The notes: generated by a model from the sequence alone, not told the origin. Shown: positions 8,272-17,293, counted from the stretch's first letter. The stretch: 64,000 nt of DNA from CADEED01 sp035502995 (GCA_035502995.1 DATJTW010000082.1:8190-72189); one strand, 5' to 3'. Program-made: numbers and translations.

Positions 8272-10839
8272 TCACTGGATGCTGCGCGCGACCTCGACGC
8301 GGGCGTAACACTCGATCTGGTCGCCGACGCGCACGTCCTGGTAGTTCTTCACGCCGATGCCGCACTCGGTGCCGGCGCGCACTTCGTTGGCCTCGTCCTT
8401 GAAGCGGCGCAGCGATTCGAGCGCGCCCTCGAAGATCACGACGCTGTCGCGCAGCACGCGGATCGGGTTGTTGCGCTTCACCGAGCCTTCCGTCACGAGG
8501 CAGCCGGCGACCACGCCGAACTTGCTCGAGCGGAACACCTCGCGTACCTGCGCGATGCCGACGATCTGTTCCTTGATCTCGGGCGCGAGCAGGCCGCTCA
8601 TCAGCTGCTTCACGTAGTCGATGGCTTCGTAAATGATGCTGAAGTACTGCGGCTCGAGGCCGGCGTCCTTCATCGCATCGCGCGCCGCGCCGTCGGCGCG
8701 GACGTTGAAGCCGATGATGCGCGCGTTCGACGCCGCGGCGAGCTGCACGTCGGAGATCGTGATGCCGCCCACGCCGCTGGCGATGATCTTCACCGCCACC
8801 TCTTCCGTGGACAGCTTGTTCAGCGCATCGCGCAGCGCTTCGGCGCTGCCCTGCACGTCGGTCTTGAGCAGGATGGCGATGCTGCCGATCTTCTGCTCTT
8901 CGAGCTGGCCCATGATGTCCTGCATCTTCGAGGCCTGCTTCGCGAGCTTCACGTCGCGGAACTTGCCCTGGCGATACAGCGCGACTTCACGCGCCTTGCG
9001 TTCGTTCTCGACGGCGAGGATTTCGTCGCCGGCGTTCGGCGTGCCCTGCAGGCCGAGCACCTGCACCGGCATCGACGGCGCCGCGCTCTCCACGGCCTTG
9101 CCGTTCTCGTCGAACATGGCGCGGACGCGACCGAACTCGTGGCCGGCGATGATCGGATCGCCGAGCTTCAGCGTGCCCTTCTTGACGAGCACGGTGGCGA
9201 CGGCGCCGCGGCCCTTCTCGATGGACGCCTCGATGACGAAGCCGGTGGCGAGGCCGTCGGCCGCCGCCGTGAGCTCCAGCACTTCGGACTGCAGGAGGAT
9301 CGCGTCGAGCAGCTTGTCGATGCCTTCGCCGGTCTTCGCGGACACGGGCACGAACATGTTGTTGCCGCCCCATTCTTCCGCGATGACTTCGTGCTTCGAG
9401 AGTTCGGTGCGAACGCGATCCGGGTCGGCGTCGTGTTTGTCGATCTTGTTGACCGCCACGACGATCGGAACACCCGCCGCCTTCGCATGCTGGATCGCTT
9501 CGATGGTCTGCGGCATGACGCCGTCGTCGGCCGCGACGACCAGCACCACGACGTCCGTCGCCTTCGCGCCGCGCGCGCGCATTGCGGTGAACGCCGCGTG
9601 GCCGGGGGTGTCGAGGAAGGTGATCATGCCCTTCGGCGTTTCCACGTGGTACGCGCCGATGTGCTGCGTGATGCCGCCGGCTTCACCCGCGGCGACCTTT
9701 GCGCGGCGGATGTAGTCGAGCAGCGAGGTCTTGCCGTGGTCGACGTGGCCCATGACGGTGACGACCGGCGGACGCGGCGCTTCCGTTTCCGGCGCACTCT
9801 CGCCCTGCAGATCCTCTTCGACCTGGTCGGCCTTCAACGCCTTCGCGGTGTGGCCCATCTCCTCGACGATCAGGATCGCGGTGTCCTGATCGATCGGCTG
9901 GTTGATCGTCGCCATCACGCCCATGTTCAGCATGGTCTTGATGACTTCGGTGGCCTTCACGGCCATCTTCTGCGCGATTTCCTGCGGCGTGATCGTCTCG
10001 CCGATGGTGACTTCGCGCTTGATCGGCGCGGTCGGCATCTCGAAGCCGTGGCTGCGCTCCGCGCCGCTCACGCTGCCGGTGCCGGTGCGTTCGCGCACGC
10101 GCTTCTTCTTCTTGTTGCGCGCACTCGCGCCGCTGGCGACGTGCAGTTCCTGGCGTCCGTAGCGCGTGTCGCGCGACGGGTCGGCCGCGGCGGCCGGCGC
10201 GGCGACCTTCGGCTCGGGCTTGTGGCGTTCCGGGCGCGCGGGCTGCGCGTGCGCGGCCGCGGCTTCCGCGGCGGCGCGGCGCTGCGATTCGGTTTCCTGC
10301 TTGGCGCGCGCTTCGTCGGCGGCGCGGCGGGCCTCTTCGGCCTGCTTCTTGCGCGCGGCCTCGTCCTCGATGCGACGGCGGTTCTCGGCCTCCATGCGCT
10401 CGCTTTCGCGGCGCGCGGCTTCCTGGCGCTCGCGCTCGGCGGCCTCGGCGGCTTCCTGTTCCTTGCGCTTGCTGTCCGCCTCGTCGGCGTGCTGCTTGTT
10501 CTGCTCTTCGAGGACGTCGCGCTTGATGTACGTCTTCTTGTGACGGACCTCGACGTTGACCGTGCGCGCGCGGCCCTGCGTGCTCGCCTGCTTGAGCTCG
10601 CTCTGCGTCTTGCGCGCCAGCGTGATCTTGCGCGGCGCGGCGGCGCCCGCGGTCTTCACGGGCGGTTCACTCGCGCCATGCGCGCGGCGCAGGTGCGTCA
10701 GCAGCTCGAGCTTCGCCTCGTCGCTGATGAGCGCCTGGGGGCCTTCGACCTGGATTCCCGCGGACTCGAGCTGCACGAGCAGCCGGTCGACGGGGACCTT
10801 CAGGACTTCGGCAAATTGGGCAACGGTGACATCGGACAT
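8272..10839 (-). CDS. infB: Translation initiation factor IF-2
   Basis: IF-2 is the GTPase that delivers initiator fMet-tRNA to the 30S P site and promotes subunit joining. The 855-residue product has an IF2_N domain (MSDVTVAQFAEVLKVP) and a long charged Ala/Glu/Arg/Lys linker from about 55 to 270. A second IF2_N-like region (ITPQEIAQKMAVKA) and the G domain follow, with GHVDHGKTSLLD near residue 365, DTPGHAAF and NKID. The C-terminal domains II-IV end in VGDQIECYARVEVARS. It follows nusA with a 16-bp gap. The initiator tRNA gene is at 22950 rather than beside this operon. Confidence 0.97.
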   Translation of the reverse strand: MSDVTVAQFAEVLKVPVDRLLVQLESAGIQVEGPQALISDEAKLELLTHLRRAHGASEPPVKTAGAAAPRKITLARKTQSELKQASTQGRARTVNVEVRHKKTYIKRDVLEEQNKQHADEADSKRKEQEAAEAAERERQEAARRESERMEAENRRRIEDEAARKKQAEEARRAADEARAKQETESQRRAAAEAAAAHAQPARPERHKPEPKVAAPAAAADPSRDTRYGRQELHVASGASARNKKKKRVRERTGTGSVSGAERSHGFEMPTAPIKREVTIGETITPQEIAQKMAVKATEVIKTMLNMGVMATINQPIDQDTAILIVEEMGHTAKALKADQVEEDLQGESAPETEAPRPPVVTVMGHVDHGKTSLLDYIRRAKVAAGEAGGITQHIGAYHVETPKGMITFLDTPGHAAFTAMRARGAKATDVVVLVVAADDGVMPQTIEAIQHAKAAGVPIVVAVNKIDKHDADPDRVRTELSKHEVIAEEWGGNNMFVPVSAKTGEGIDKLLDAILLQSEVLELTAAADGLATGFVIEASIEKGRGAVATVLVKKGTLKLGDPIIAGHEFGRVRAMFDENGKAVESAAPSMPVQVLGLQGTPNAGDEILAVENERKAREVALYRQGKFRDVKLAKQASKMQDIMGQLEEQKIGSIAILLKTDVQGSAEALRDALNKLSTEEVAVKIIASGVGGITISDVQLAAASNARIIGFNVRADGAARDAMKDAGLEPQYFSIIYEAIDYVKQLMSGLLAPEIKEQIVGIAQVREVFRSSKFGVVAGCLVTEGSVKRNNPIRVLRDSVVIFEGALESLRRFKDEANEVRAGTECGIGVKNYQDVRVGDQIECYARVEVARSIQ

Positions 10840-10855
10840 AAATCTCCTGTTCGCC

Positions 10856-12355
10856 TCAGGCGCGACCGGCTTCGAACCAGATCTCGCGGGCCTTCATGAT
10901 GAGCTTGCCGGCTTCGTCGGCCGTCAGCCCTTCGATGTCCAACAGATCATCGACCGCCTGGTCGGCGAGATCCTCGCGCGTGCGCACGCCGCGACGGGCC
11001 AGCGCCAGCGCGAGATCGGGCTTCATGCCCTCGAGCAGCAGCAGGTCGTCGGCCGGCATGCCGGACTCGAGCGTTTCTTCGCTGGCGATCGCCTGCGTCA
11101 GCAGCACGTCGCGCGCGCGATTGCGCAGCTCCTTGACCATCTCGTCGTCGAACTCCTCGATGTTGGCGAGCTCGGACTGCGGTAGATAGGCGACCTCCTC
11201 GACGGTCGAGAAGCCTTCCTGCACGAGAATCGTCGCGACGTCTTCGTCCACGTCCAGCGACTTCTTGAAGTTCTCGACCAGCGCCTTGGCTTCGGTCTCG
11301 CTCTTCGCCTCGGCGTCCGACTCGGTCATCACGTTCAGGTCCCAGCCCGTGAGCTGGCTCGCCAGACGGATGTTCTGGCCGCCGCGGCCGATGGCCTGCG
11401 ACAGCTTGTCCTCGGCCACGGCGATGTCCATCGAGTGCGAGTCTTCGTCGACGACGATCGACAGCACTTCGGCCGGCGACATCGAGTTGATGACGAACTG
11501 CGCCGCGTTGTCGTCGTGCGGGATGATGTCCACGCGCTCGCCGGCGATCTCGTTCGAGACGGCCTGCACGCGCGAACCGCGCATGCCGACGCAGGCGCCG
11601 ACAGGGTCGACGCGCGGCTCGAGGCTCTTCACGGCGATCTTGGCGCGCACGCCCGGATCACGGGCCGCGCCCAGGATCTGGATCAGGCCCTGGCCGACCT
11701 CCGGCACCTCGAGCTTGAACAGCTCGATGAGGAACTCGCGCGCGGTGCGCGTGAGGAACAGCTGCGGGCCACGCGGCTCCGAGCGCACTTCCTTCAGGAA
11801 CGCCTTGATGCGGTCCTGGCTCTTCACGATCTCGCGCGGGATCATGTCTGTGCGCGGCACGAAACCCTCGGCGTTGCCGCCCAGGTCCACGTAGATGCCG
11901 TTGCGGTCGACGCGCTTGACGACGCCCGACACCAAAGTGCCGACGCGATCCTTGTACGCATCCACGACCTGCGAACGCTCGGCCTCGCGCACCTTCTGCA
12001 CGATGACCTGCTTGGCCTGCTGCGCGGCAATGCGGCCGAACGCCACCGACTCCATCGGTTCCTCGACGAAACCGCCGATCACCGCTTCCTTGTTCACGTC
12101 GAGCGCGTCCTCGAGGCGCACTTCGCGCTGCGGCACCTCGATCTCGCGCGAATCGTCGGCGAAGACCTTCCAGCGGCGGAACGTGTCGTAGTCGCCGGTC
12201 TTGCGGTTGATGGAGACGCGCACGTCCCATTCCTCGCCGTGTTTCTTGCGGGTAGCCGACGCCAGCGCCGCCTCGAGGGCGTCGAAGATGATTTCCTTGT
12301 CGACGCTCTTCTCGTTGGAGACCGCGTCCACGACCAGCAGGATTTCCTTGTTCAT
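10856..12355 (-). CDS. nusA: Transcription termination/antitermination factor NusA
   Basis: NusA binds RNA polymerase and modulates pausing, intrinsic termination and antitermination. The 499-residue protein has the N-terminal RNAP-binding domain, an S1 domain (VSGVVKRVDRNGIYVDLGG), and two KH domains (VGACVGMRGSRVQAV; AIGRGGQNIRLASQLTGW). Two acidic C-terminal repeats with helix-hairpin-helix character follow (VEEVAYLP, DIEGLTADEAGKLI), the E. coli-type arrangement. It sits between rimP and infB. The hairpin-rich rimP leader upstream may be its own regulatory target, since nusA operons are often autoregulated. Confidence 0.97.
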   Translation of the reverse strand: MNKEILLVVDAVSNEKSVDKEIIFDALEAALASATRKKHGEEWDVRVSINRKTGDYDTFRRWKVFADDSREIEVPQREVRLEDALDVNKEAVIGGFVEEPMESVAFGRIAAQQAKQVIVQKVREAERSQVVDAYKDRVGTLVSGVVKRVDRNGIYVDLGGNAEGFVPRTDMIPREIVKSQDRIKAFLKEVRSEPRGPQLFLTRTAREFLIELFKLEVPEVGQGLIQILGAARDPGVRAKIAVKSLEPRVDPVGACVGMRGSRVQAVSNEIAGERVDIIPHDDNAAQFVINSMSPAEVLSIVVDEDSHSMDIAVAEDKLSQAIGRGGQNIRLASQLTGWDLNVMTESDAEAKSETEAKALVENFKKSLDVDEDVATILVQEGFSTVEEVAYLPQSELANIEEFDDEMVKELRNRARDVLLTQAIASEETLESGMPADDLLLLEGMKPDLALALARRGVRTREDLADQAVDDLLDIEGLTADEAGKLIMKAREIWFEAGRA

Positions 12356-12373
12356 GCTCTATCTACCCTCTTG

Positions 12374-12829
12374 TCACAACGGGGCCAATCGGGCCCGGCT
12401 GATTTCCGCGAGCTTGATGCTCACGGAGAAATTGTCCACGTCCATCTCGATGCTCTCGCCGTCCGTCCGCCGCAGCATGCCCGTGTAGCGCTTGCGCCCG
12501 TCGCGCGGCACCTGCAGCTCCACCTTCACGCGGTTGTCGACGAAACGCGCGAAATGCTCCGGCGTCCGCAACACCCGGTCGAGACCCGGCGACGACACCT
12601 CGAGCGAATACTCGCCCGGCATCGGGTCGTCGGCATCCAGCAGCTCGGAGAGAACGTGGCTGGCCCTCGCGCAGTCGTCGACATCGATGCCCTCCGGGCC
12701 GTCGATGTAGAAACGCAGCGTGCCGCCACCTTTCCCCGGTACGTACTCGACTTCGACGAGTTCGTACCCCGCTTCCTTCAAAACCGGTTCGAAGCGCGCG
12801 ATGAGACGGTCGTGCAATGCCGTTTCCAC
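12374..12829 (-). CDS. rimP: Ribosome maturation factor RimP
   Basis: RimP is required for maturation of the 30S subunit. The 151-residue protein has the N-terminal alpha/beta domain (FEPVLKEAGYELVEVEYVPG, RFYIDGPEGIDVDDCARAS), the LEVSSPGLDRVLRTPEHFARF signature and a C-terminal SH3-like domain. I chose the GTG at 12829 because GGAGG lies just upstream and the family starts at this point. A reading from 13048 would translate through two terminator hairpins. It is the first gene of the rimP-nusA-infB-rbfA-truB-rpsO-pnp run. Confidence 0.94.
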   Translation of the reverse strand: METALHDRLIARFEPVLKEAGYELVEVEYVPGKGGGTLRFYIDGPEGIDVDDCARASHVLSELLDADDPMPGEYSLEVSSPGLDRVLRTPEHFARFVDNRVKVELQVPRDGRKRYTGMLRRTDGESIEMDVDNFSVSIKLAEISRARLAPL

Positions 12830-12841
12830 CCGCCCTCCAAC

Positions 12842-12862
12842 AAAAAAGGGCCCCGAAGGCCC
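12842..12862 (-). terminator. Proximal terminator hairpin in the rimP leader
   Basis: On the minus strand GGGCC-TTCGG-GGCCC is followed by six T residues. It ends only a few bases before the rimP Shine-Dalgarno, so it can act as an attenuator or can mask the ribosome-binding site. Confidence 0.65.
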
Positions 12863-12899
12863 TCCCAGATGATCCGGTGCCACTAAATGACGCCGGTCC

Positions 12900-12927
12900 A
12901 AAAAAACAAAAGCCCCATCGGGGCCTT
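12900..12927 (-). terminator. Distal terminator hairpin in the rimP leader
   Basis: On the minus strand the stem AAGGCCCC-GAT-GGGGCTTT is followed by TGTTTTTTT, a textbook intrinsic terminator. It stands about 50 bases upstream of a second one, both ahead of rimP. Confidence 0.7.
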
Positions 12928-12980
12928 CTGCGTTCGGGAGTACCGCGGACCACTCCGCCCCTACCCAATCAAGGGCGCGG

Positions 12981-12986
12981 ATTGTA
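12981..12986 (-). promoter_or_regulatory. Candidate -10 element for the rimP operon
   Basis: TACAAT on the minus strand is the best -10 match upstream of the two hairpins. No convincing -35 is present at 16-18 bp. It would give a leader of about 145 nt. Confidence 0.3.
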
Positions 12987-13082
12987 CGGCAGACATTCCC
13001 GCGTGGACAGTCCCCACGCGCGGCGCTTGACCCCCGTGTCTGACTCAAGTACCTTGCGCACCCAAGGTAGCTGTCTCAAACC

Positions 13083-13406
13083 ATGAACGTCACCGAAAAA
13101 CTCGCGCCGCTTCGCAAGGGATTGCTCGAATACGTGATCCTCAAGATCGTCTCGGCCGACAAGGTTTATGTCGCCGACATGCTCAAGCTGCTGGGGCCCA
13201 CCGAATTCGCCACGCAGGAAGGGACGCTCTATCCCCTCCTCAGCAAGCTGCGACGCGAGGAGCTCGTCGATTACGAGTGGCAGGAGTCCGAAGCCGGCCC
13301 GCCCCGCAAGTACTACAAGCTCACGCAGAAGGGCCGCACGCAGCTGTCGACCCTGAATGATTACTGGAAAGACCTGAACCGCACTCTCGCCGAATTTGGG
13401 AATTAA
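13083..13406 (+). CDS. PadR family transcriptional regulator
   Basis: The 107-residue protein is a small winged-helix regulator of the PadR family. It has the N-terminal helix LRKGLLEYVILKIV, the recognition region EGTLYPLLSKLRREELVDYEW, the wing GPPRKYYKLTQKGR, and a short C-terminal helix for dimerisation. It starts 6 bp before a PspC-domain gene, so the two form a two-gene operon. PadR-type regulators next to PspC or DUF1700 membrane proteins usually control that neighbour, and this is the inferred role. The inducing signal is not known. It diverges from rimP. Confidence 0.9.
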   Translation: MNVTEKLAPLRKGLLEYVILKIVSADKVYVADMLKLLGPTEFATQEGTLYPLLSKLRREELVDYEWQESEAGPPRKYYKLTQKGRTQLSTLNDYWKDLNRTLAEFGN

Positions 13407-13411
13407 AAGCC

Positions 13412-14521
13412 ATGCAAAAAGTGGTCAGCATCAGTCTCAACGGAAACTCCTACCAGCTCGAAGAGCCGGGTTACGACCAGCTCCGGGCCTACCTGGAGCG
13501 CGCCGAGGCGCGCCTCAAGGACAGCCCGGACCGCACCGAGGTCATGAACGACCTCGAGCAGGCGATCAGCGAGAAGTGCCGCGCGACGCTCGGCCCGCAC
13601 AAGTCGGTCGTCAACACGCTCGAGATCGAACGCATCATCTCGGAGATGGGCCCGGTGGAAGCCGCGGACGGCCAGCCGGCCGACGCCGCTGCCGGTGCCG
13701 CGACGAACGTGCCGCCACCCGCGGCCGGTGCGCCGCCGCGCAAGCGGCTCTTCAAGATCCGCGAGGGCGCGATGTGGGGCGGCGTGTGCAACGGCCTGGC
13801 CGCGTACATGGGGCTCGACGTCACCTGGGTGCGCATCGGCACCGTGGTCATCACGATCTTCACGGGCGTGACGATCTTCATCTACCTCGCGATGCTGATC
13901 ATCGTGCCGTACGCGGACACCGCGGAAGATCGCGCCGCAGCCTTCGGCGTGCCATTCAACACCGAGGACATCCTCAACCGCGCAAAAAAAAACTTTGACG
14001 ACACCAACCAGCGCTGGCATCGCGAATGGCGGCGCCAGCAGCGGCACTGGAACCGTCAGTTCCGGCAGATGAACGAGCAGCTGCGCATGACGGCGCAGAA
14101 CGTCGCGCCGAATCTCTCGCCGGCGGCGCGCGGCATCATGTCGGTGTTCCTGCCGATCGCGGCCATCGTCGGCGCCGTCGTGTTCGTCGTCTGGATCTAC
14201 GCGCTGATCTCGCTGGTCACCCAGCACTCGATCTTCGGCTGGGGCCTGCCGCACGGCATCCCGCTGTGGGTCGGTATCGTCGGGTTGTGCATTCTTTACG
14301 GCATGGTCTCCGCGCCGATCAAGGCCGTGCGCAACGGCGGGCACGAGGCCGCCGGCTACCACCCGGGCTGGCGCGCGCTGCACAGCGTGATCTGGATCGC
14401 CTGCGTCGCGCTGCTGCTGTGGGCCGCATACTGGTTCCTGCCCGGCGTGCGCGAACTCGTCGACAACCTGATGTGGGCGGCGAACCTGACGGCGACTACC
14501 ATCTCCGAAACGATCGTCTGA
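13412..14521 (+). CDS. PspC-domain membrane protein
   Basis: The 369-residue protein has a soluble N-terminal helical region (about 1-100: LEEPGYDQLRAYLERAEARL, then DLEQAISEKCR) like those seen in DUF1700/HAAS proteins. A Pro/Ala linker follows, then a PspC domain near 112-172 (LFKIREGAMWGGVCNGLAAY, TWVRIGTVV, followed by a membrane helix). A charged coiled segment (RWHREWRRQQRHWNRQFR) and three or four further membrane helices follow. PspC domains act in envelope stress sensing. It is probably regulated by the PadR protein encoded just upstream. The partner and signal are unknown; no other phage-shock genes (pspA, pspB, pspF) are in the window. Confidence 0.82.
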   Translation: MQKVVSISLNGNSYQLEEPGYDQLRAYLERAEARLKDSPDRTEVMNDLEQAISEKCRATLGPHKSVVNTLEIERIISEMGPVEAADGQPADAAAGAATNVPPPAAGAPPRKRLFKIREGAMWGGVCNGLAAYMGLDVTWVRIGTVVITIFTGVTIFIYLAMLIIVPYADTAEDRAAAFGVPFNTEDILNRAKKNFDDTNQRWHREWRRQQRHWNRQFRQMNEQLRMTAQNVAPNLSPAARGIMSVFLPIAAIVGAVVFVVWIYALISLVTQHSIFGWGLPHGIPLWVGIVGLCILYGMVSAPIKAVRNGGHEAAGYHPGWRALHSVIWIACVALLLWAAYWFLPGVRELVDNLMWAANLTATTISETIV

Positions 14522-14543
14522 CCGATCGCGGCAGGAGCTCCCG

Positions 14544-15209
14544 TTGAAGGCATTGGAAACCGTCACCGTCGAAACCGGTCCCGATCCGGCGTTCACCATC
14601 ATCTGGATGCACGGCCTCGGCGCCGACGGCCACGACTTCGAACCGCTCGTGCCCGAGCTGCTGGACGAATCGATGCCGGTGCTGCGCTTCGTCTTCCCGC
14701 ACGCGCCGGTGCGGCCGGTCACGATCAACAACGGCTACGCGATGCGCGCCTGGTACGACATCATCGGCATCGATCGCCGTTCGGCCGAGGATTTCGCCGG
14801 CATCAAGGCGTCGGCCGCCGGCATCGCACAGCTGATCGAACGCGAGAACCAGCGCGGCATCCCGACCTCGCGCATCGCGCTGGCCGGCTTCTCGCAGGGC
14901 GGCGCGATGGCGCTGCATCTCGGGACTCGCCACGCGGAAAAACTCGCCGGCGTCATCGCCCTGTCCTGCTATCTACCGCTCGGCGCCCATCTCGTCGCGG
15001 AGAAATCTCCCGCCAACCAGGCGACGCCGTTCTTCATGGCGCACGGCACCCAGGACCCGGTGGTTCCACACGCGCTCGGCGAGGAATCGCGGCGCGCGCT
15101 CGAGGCGGCCGGCTACGCGGTGGAATGGCACTCGTACGCGATGCCGCACTCGCTGTGCGAACCCGAGGTCGGCGACATCCGCGCCTTCCTCGCGCGCATC
15201 GTCGGCTGA
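14544..15209 (+). CDS. Alpha/beta-hydrolase carboxylesterase (phospholipase/carboxylesterase family)
   Basis: The 221-residue protein belongs to the Abhydrolase_2 family of small carboxylesterases and acyl-protein thioesterases. It shows WMHGLGADGHDFEPLVPEL, the nucleophile elbow GFSQGG with Ser117, Asp171 in HGTQDPVVP, and His202 in MPHSLCEPE, a complete catalytic triad. There is no signal peptide, so it is cytoplasmic. It starts with TTG at 14544, preceded by AGGAG at six bases. The substrate is unknown; the family hydrolyses short-chain esters and lysophospholipids in vitro. It may be cotranscribed with the PadR-PspC pair (22-bp gap). Confidence 0.9.
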   Translation: MKALETVTVETGPDPAFTIIWMHGLGADGHDFEPLVPELLDESMPVLRFVFPHAPVRPVTINNGYAMRAWYDIIGIDRRSAEDFAGIKASAAGIAQLIERENQRGIPTSRIALAGFSQGGAMALHLGTRHAEKLAGVIALSCYLPLGAHLVAEKSPANQATPFFMAHGTQDPVVPHALGEESRRALEAAGYAVEWHSYAMPHSLCEPEVGDIRAFLARIVG

Positions 15210-15240
15210 CGCGCGGCGCCGACCCTCCAACAGACGTGAA

Positions 15241-15285
15241 AAAGCCCGCGCGACCGTGCCATCCGTGGCACGCCCGCGCGGGCTT
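15241..15285. terminator. Bidirectional terminator between the esterase and the beta-helix gene
   Basis: An 11-bp stem aagcccgcgcg / cgcgcgggctt encloses a second small hairpin (cgtgcc / ggcacg). It lies between convergent genes, with short A and T runs outside. Confidence 0.65.
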
Positions 15286-15299
15286 CGCTCAACGCAGTC

Positions 15300-16868
15300 C
15301 TAGTTGGAGCAGGACTTCGCGCCCGTCTCCGTGATCTGGCTCGAGCTGGCGCCGCCCTCGATGCCGATTCGCGTGTAACCGCTCACCGGGCAGATCTTGT
15401 TGTTGGACGCCGTGACCTTGCGCGTGCCGCCGTAGCCGCCGTTCAGGTTCAGGCCACCCTGGCTGTCGGCGCAATCGTTGCCCGACACCGTGATGTTGCC
15501 GCGGTAGAAGTTCATGCAACCCCAACCGCCCTGGCCCTGGTGACGGAACGTGTTGTTCGTCACCGAGATCGTGCTGGCGTCCGCGATGTTCACCACCGAG
15601 ATGCCGCGCATGTCGCCGTAGTTCACGCCCTGGAACAGGTTGTCGTGAACGCTGACGCGATCGTGCTGCTTCGGCGTGCCGTCCTGGTGGATCTGCACGA
15701 CGTGGCCCGTGTGCAGGCCGACGAACTTGTTGTAACCGACTTCGACGTCGTCCGCGCCACCCTGGATGTAGATGACGTGGTTGTTGTTGATGACCACGCG
15801 GTTCGACGGATCGTGGAACGCACTGCCGAGGATCTTCCAGCCGTCGTTCTGCAGGTCGATCAGACCCGTCATCGTGTTGCTGGTCGCATCCGTGATCGTG
15901 CAGTCGATGCCGACGAGGCGGATGTACTTGCCGCCGGTCTCGGTCGGGCCACCGCCCGAATCCGTCGTGTCACCACCGCCGCTGGCGCAGGTGTACGACG
16001 CGATGATCGACATGCCCGCGAACGTCAGGTACTCGGCATGGTTCGAATTGCGCGTGCCGTCGCCGAAGATCAGCGCCGGGCGGCCCGAGGGCTTGAGAAC
16101 GACGTTCTCACCCGGGTACGCGACGACGGCGATCGGCTGCGACGCCGTGCCCTTCTTGTACGTCTCGAAGTTCGAGTTGCCGTACCAGGAACCCTCGCCG
16201 TACTGGCCCGTGTACGTACCCGCGCGCAGGTACACCACGTCGCCCGGCTGGACGCTCTGCCAGACGCTGGCGATGGTCGAGGTCGTGGCTTCGAGGCAGC
16301 GGCCCGTGTGCGTCGGGATGCCGGCGCCCGCGGGCGTCGTCACCGTCTTCGCGGGATACACGGTCACCTTCGCGCACGACGGCGCGCTGGCGAGATCGGT
16401 CCACGTGCCGGTGGTCGGCGGCGGCGTCGGATCCGGATCGGAACCGTCGGCAACGCAGTAGCCACTCGGCGCGGACGTCGGCGTCCAGGCGCCGGCGGTC
16501 CAGCAGGTCGGATACGCGGCGCTCGTGTAGGTGCGCGACTGCTGCCAGGTGCCGGTCGTGCCGGACGGGCAGCTCTGCGTGCGCTTCTCATCGGCCGGAC
16601 GGCTCGGGCAGGTCGTGCCGCCGCCGGATCCCGTCACCGTGATCTGCACTTCGGTGCGCGTGCGACAGGTGTAGCTGCGATTCGCGTTGATCGCCTTCGC
16701 GGCGTTGACGCAATTCGTCTCGGACGTGTACGTGCCCACCTTCACGTTGGTGTCCTGGCGGTACAGATCCCAATCGTCCTTGGTCACGGCCGCGGTGGTG
16801 GCCGCTTGTGCCGTCATTCCGAAAAACGCCGTCGCCACGAGCGGCAGCGCCCATTTCACTGATTTCAC
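15300..16868 (-). CDS. Secreted right-handed parallel beta-helix protein
   Basis: The 522-residue protein starts with a clear Sec signal peptide (MKSVKWALPLVATAFFGMTAQA) and so is exported. Residues 25-165 hold a cysteine-rich region with thrombospondin-like CPSR...QSCPSG and CWTAGAWTP pieces. A Pro-rich linker (DPDPTPPPTTG) follows, then a parallel beta-helix from about 200 to the end. Typical strands include GDVVYLRAGTYTG, NRVVINNNHVIYIQ, ISVTNNTFRH and ITVSGNDCAD, as in pectate-lyase-fold and PbH1-repeat proteins. No catalytic residues of a known polysaccharide lyase are evident, so the substrate is unknown. The gene stands alone with a 425-bp upstream gap. Confidence 0.8.
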   Translation of the reverse strand: MKSVKWALPLVATAFFGMTAQAATTAAVTKDDWDLYRQDTNVKVGTYTSETNCVNAAKAINANRSYTCRTRTEVQITVTGSGGGTTCPSRPADEKRTQSCPSGTTGTWQQSRTYTSAAYPTCWTAGAWTPTSAPSGYCVADGSDPDPTPPPTTGTWTDLASAPSCAKVTVYPAKTVTTPAGAGIPTHTGRCLEATTSTIASVWQSVQPGDVVYLRAGTYTGQYGEGSWYGNSNFETYKKGTASQPIAVVAYPGENVVLKPSGRPALIFGDGTRNSNHAEYLTFAGMSIIASYTCASGGGDTTDSGGGPTETGGKYIRLVGIDCTITDATSNTMTGLIDLQNDGWKILGSAFHDPSNRVVINNNHVIYIQGGADDVEVGYNKFVGLHTGHVVQIHQDGTPKQHDRVSVHDNLFQGVNYGDMRGISVVNIADASTISVTNNTFRHQGQGGWGCMNFYRGNITVSGNDCADSQGGLNLNGGYGGTRKVTASNNKICPVSGYTRIGIEGGASSSQITETGAKSCSN

Positions 16869-17293
16869 GTTCCACTCCTCGTTGATGGATCCCGGACACG
16901 AGCAAGCGAGAACGCGCCCTGGGATCGGATGCGCGGCATTCTTGGGTCGGGGATCGGGCTAGCTAGCCGGGCTTTCGGAAACTGCGTTCGATCGCGGGCG
17001 TCTGCGATCGGCGACGAAAAACACGGCGCGTTGGCGGAAATCCGTGCGGGCCACCGCTGACGGCGGAATTCACTCGCGTTGTAGAAAATTCCCCACGCGG
17101 GCGTGTAATTTCCACCGCGCGCGTCGGCACGGAGTGACATTTTTTCGACGCCGGGAGAACCCCGCCGCCATCGCCTTAACGGCGGATCGCGGAACGCGCC
17201 AGCGTGGTGTGCGCGAAGTCCCCGGCCGCGATTGTCGTGTGATCGCGACGGACGGAGAACGCCGGCCTGATTTCTCCTTCGAACCGGAAGAAA
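16869..17293. other. Non-coding gap upstream of the beta-helix gene
   Basis: I see no supportable gene here. It should hold the promoter of the minus-strand beta-helix gene and the 3' end of the SpoU methyltransferase gene. An inverted repeat ctgatttct / agaaatcag at 17267-17297 overlaps the methyltransferase stop codon but lacks a T-tract. Composition is less GC-rich than the surrounding genes. Confidence 0.5.

Noticed and set aside
7261..10899. A 1212-codon plus-strand open frame
   Set aside because: It is antisense to truB, rbfA and infB, has no family motifs, and is rich in Arg, Ala, His and Asp, the usual mirror of a GC-rich coding strand.
12374..13048. A 224-residue RimP starting at 13048
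   Set aside because: It would translate through two terminators and add 73 residues absent from the family; the GTG at 12829 has GGAGG upstream.
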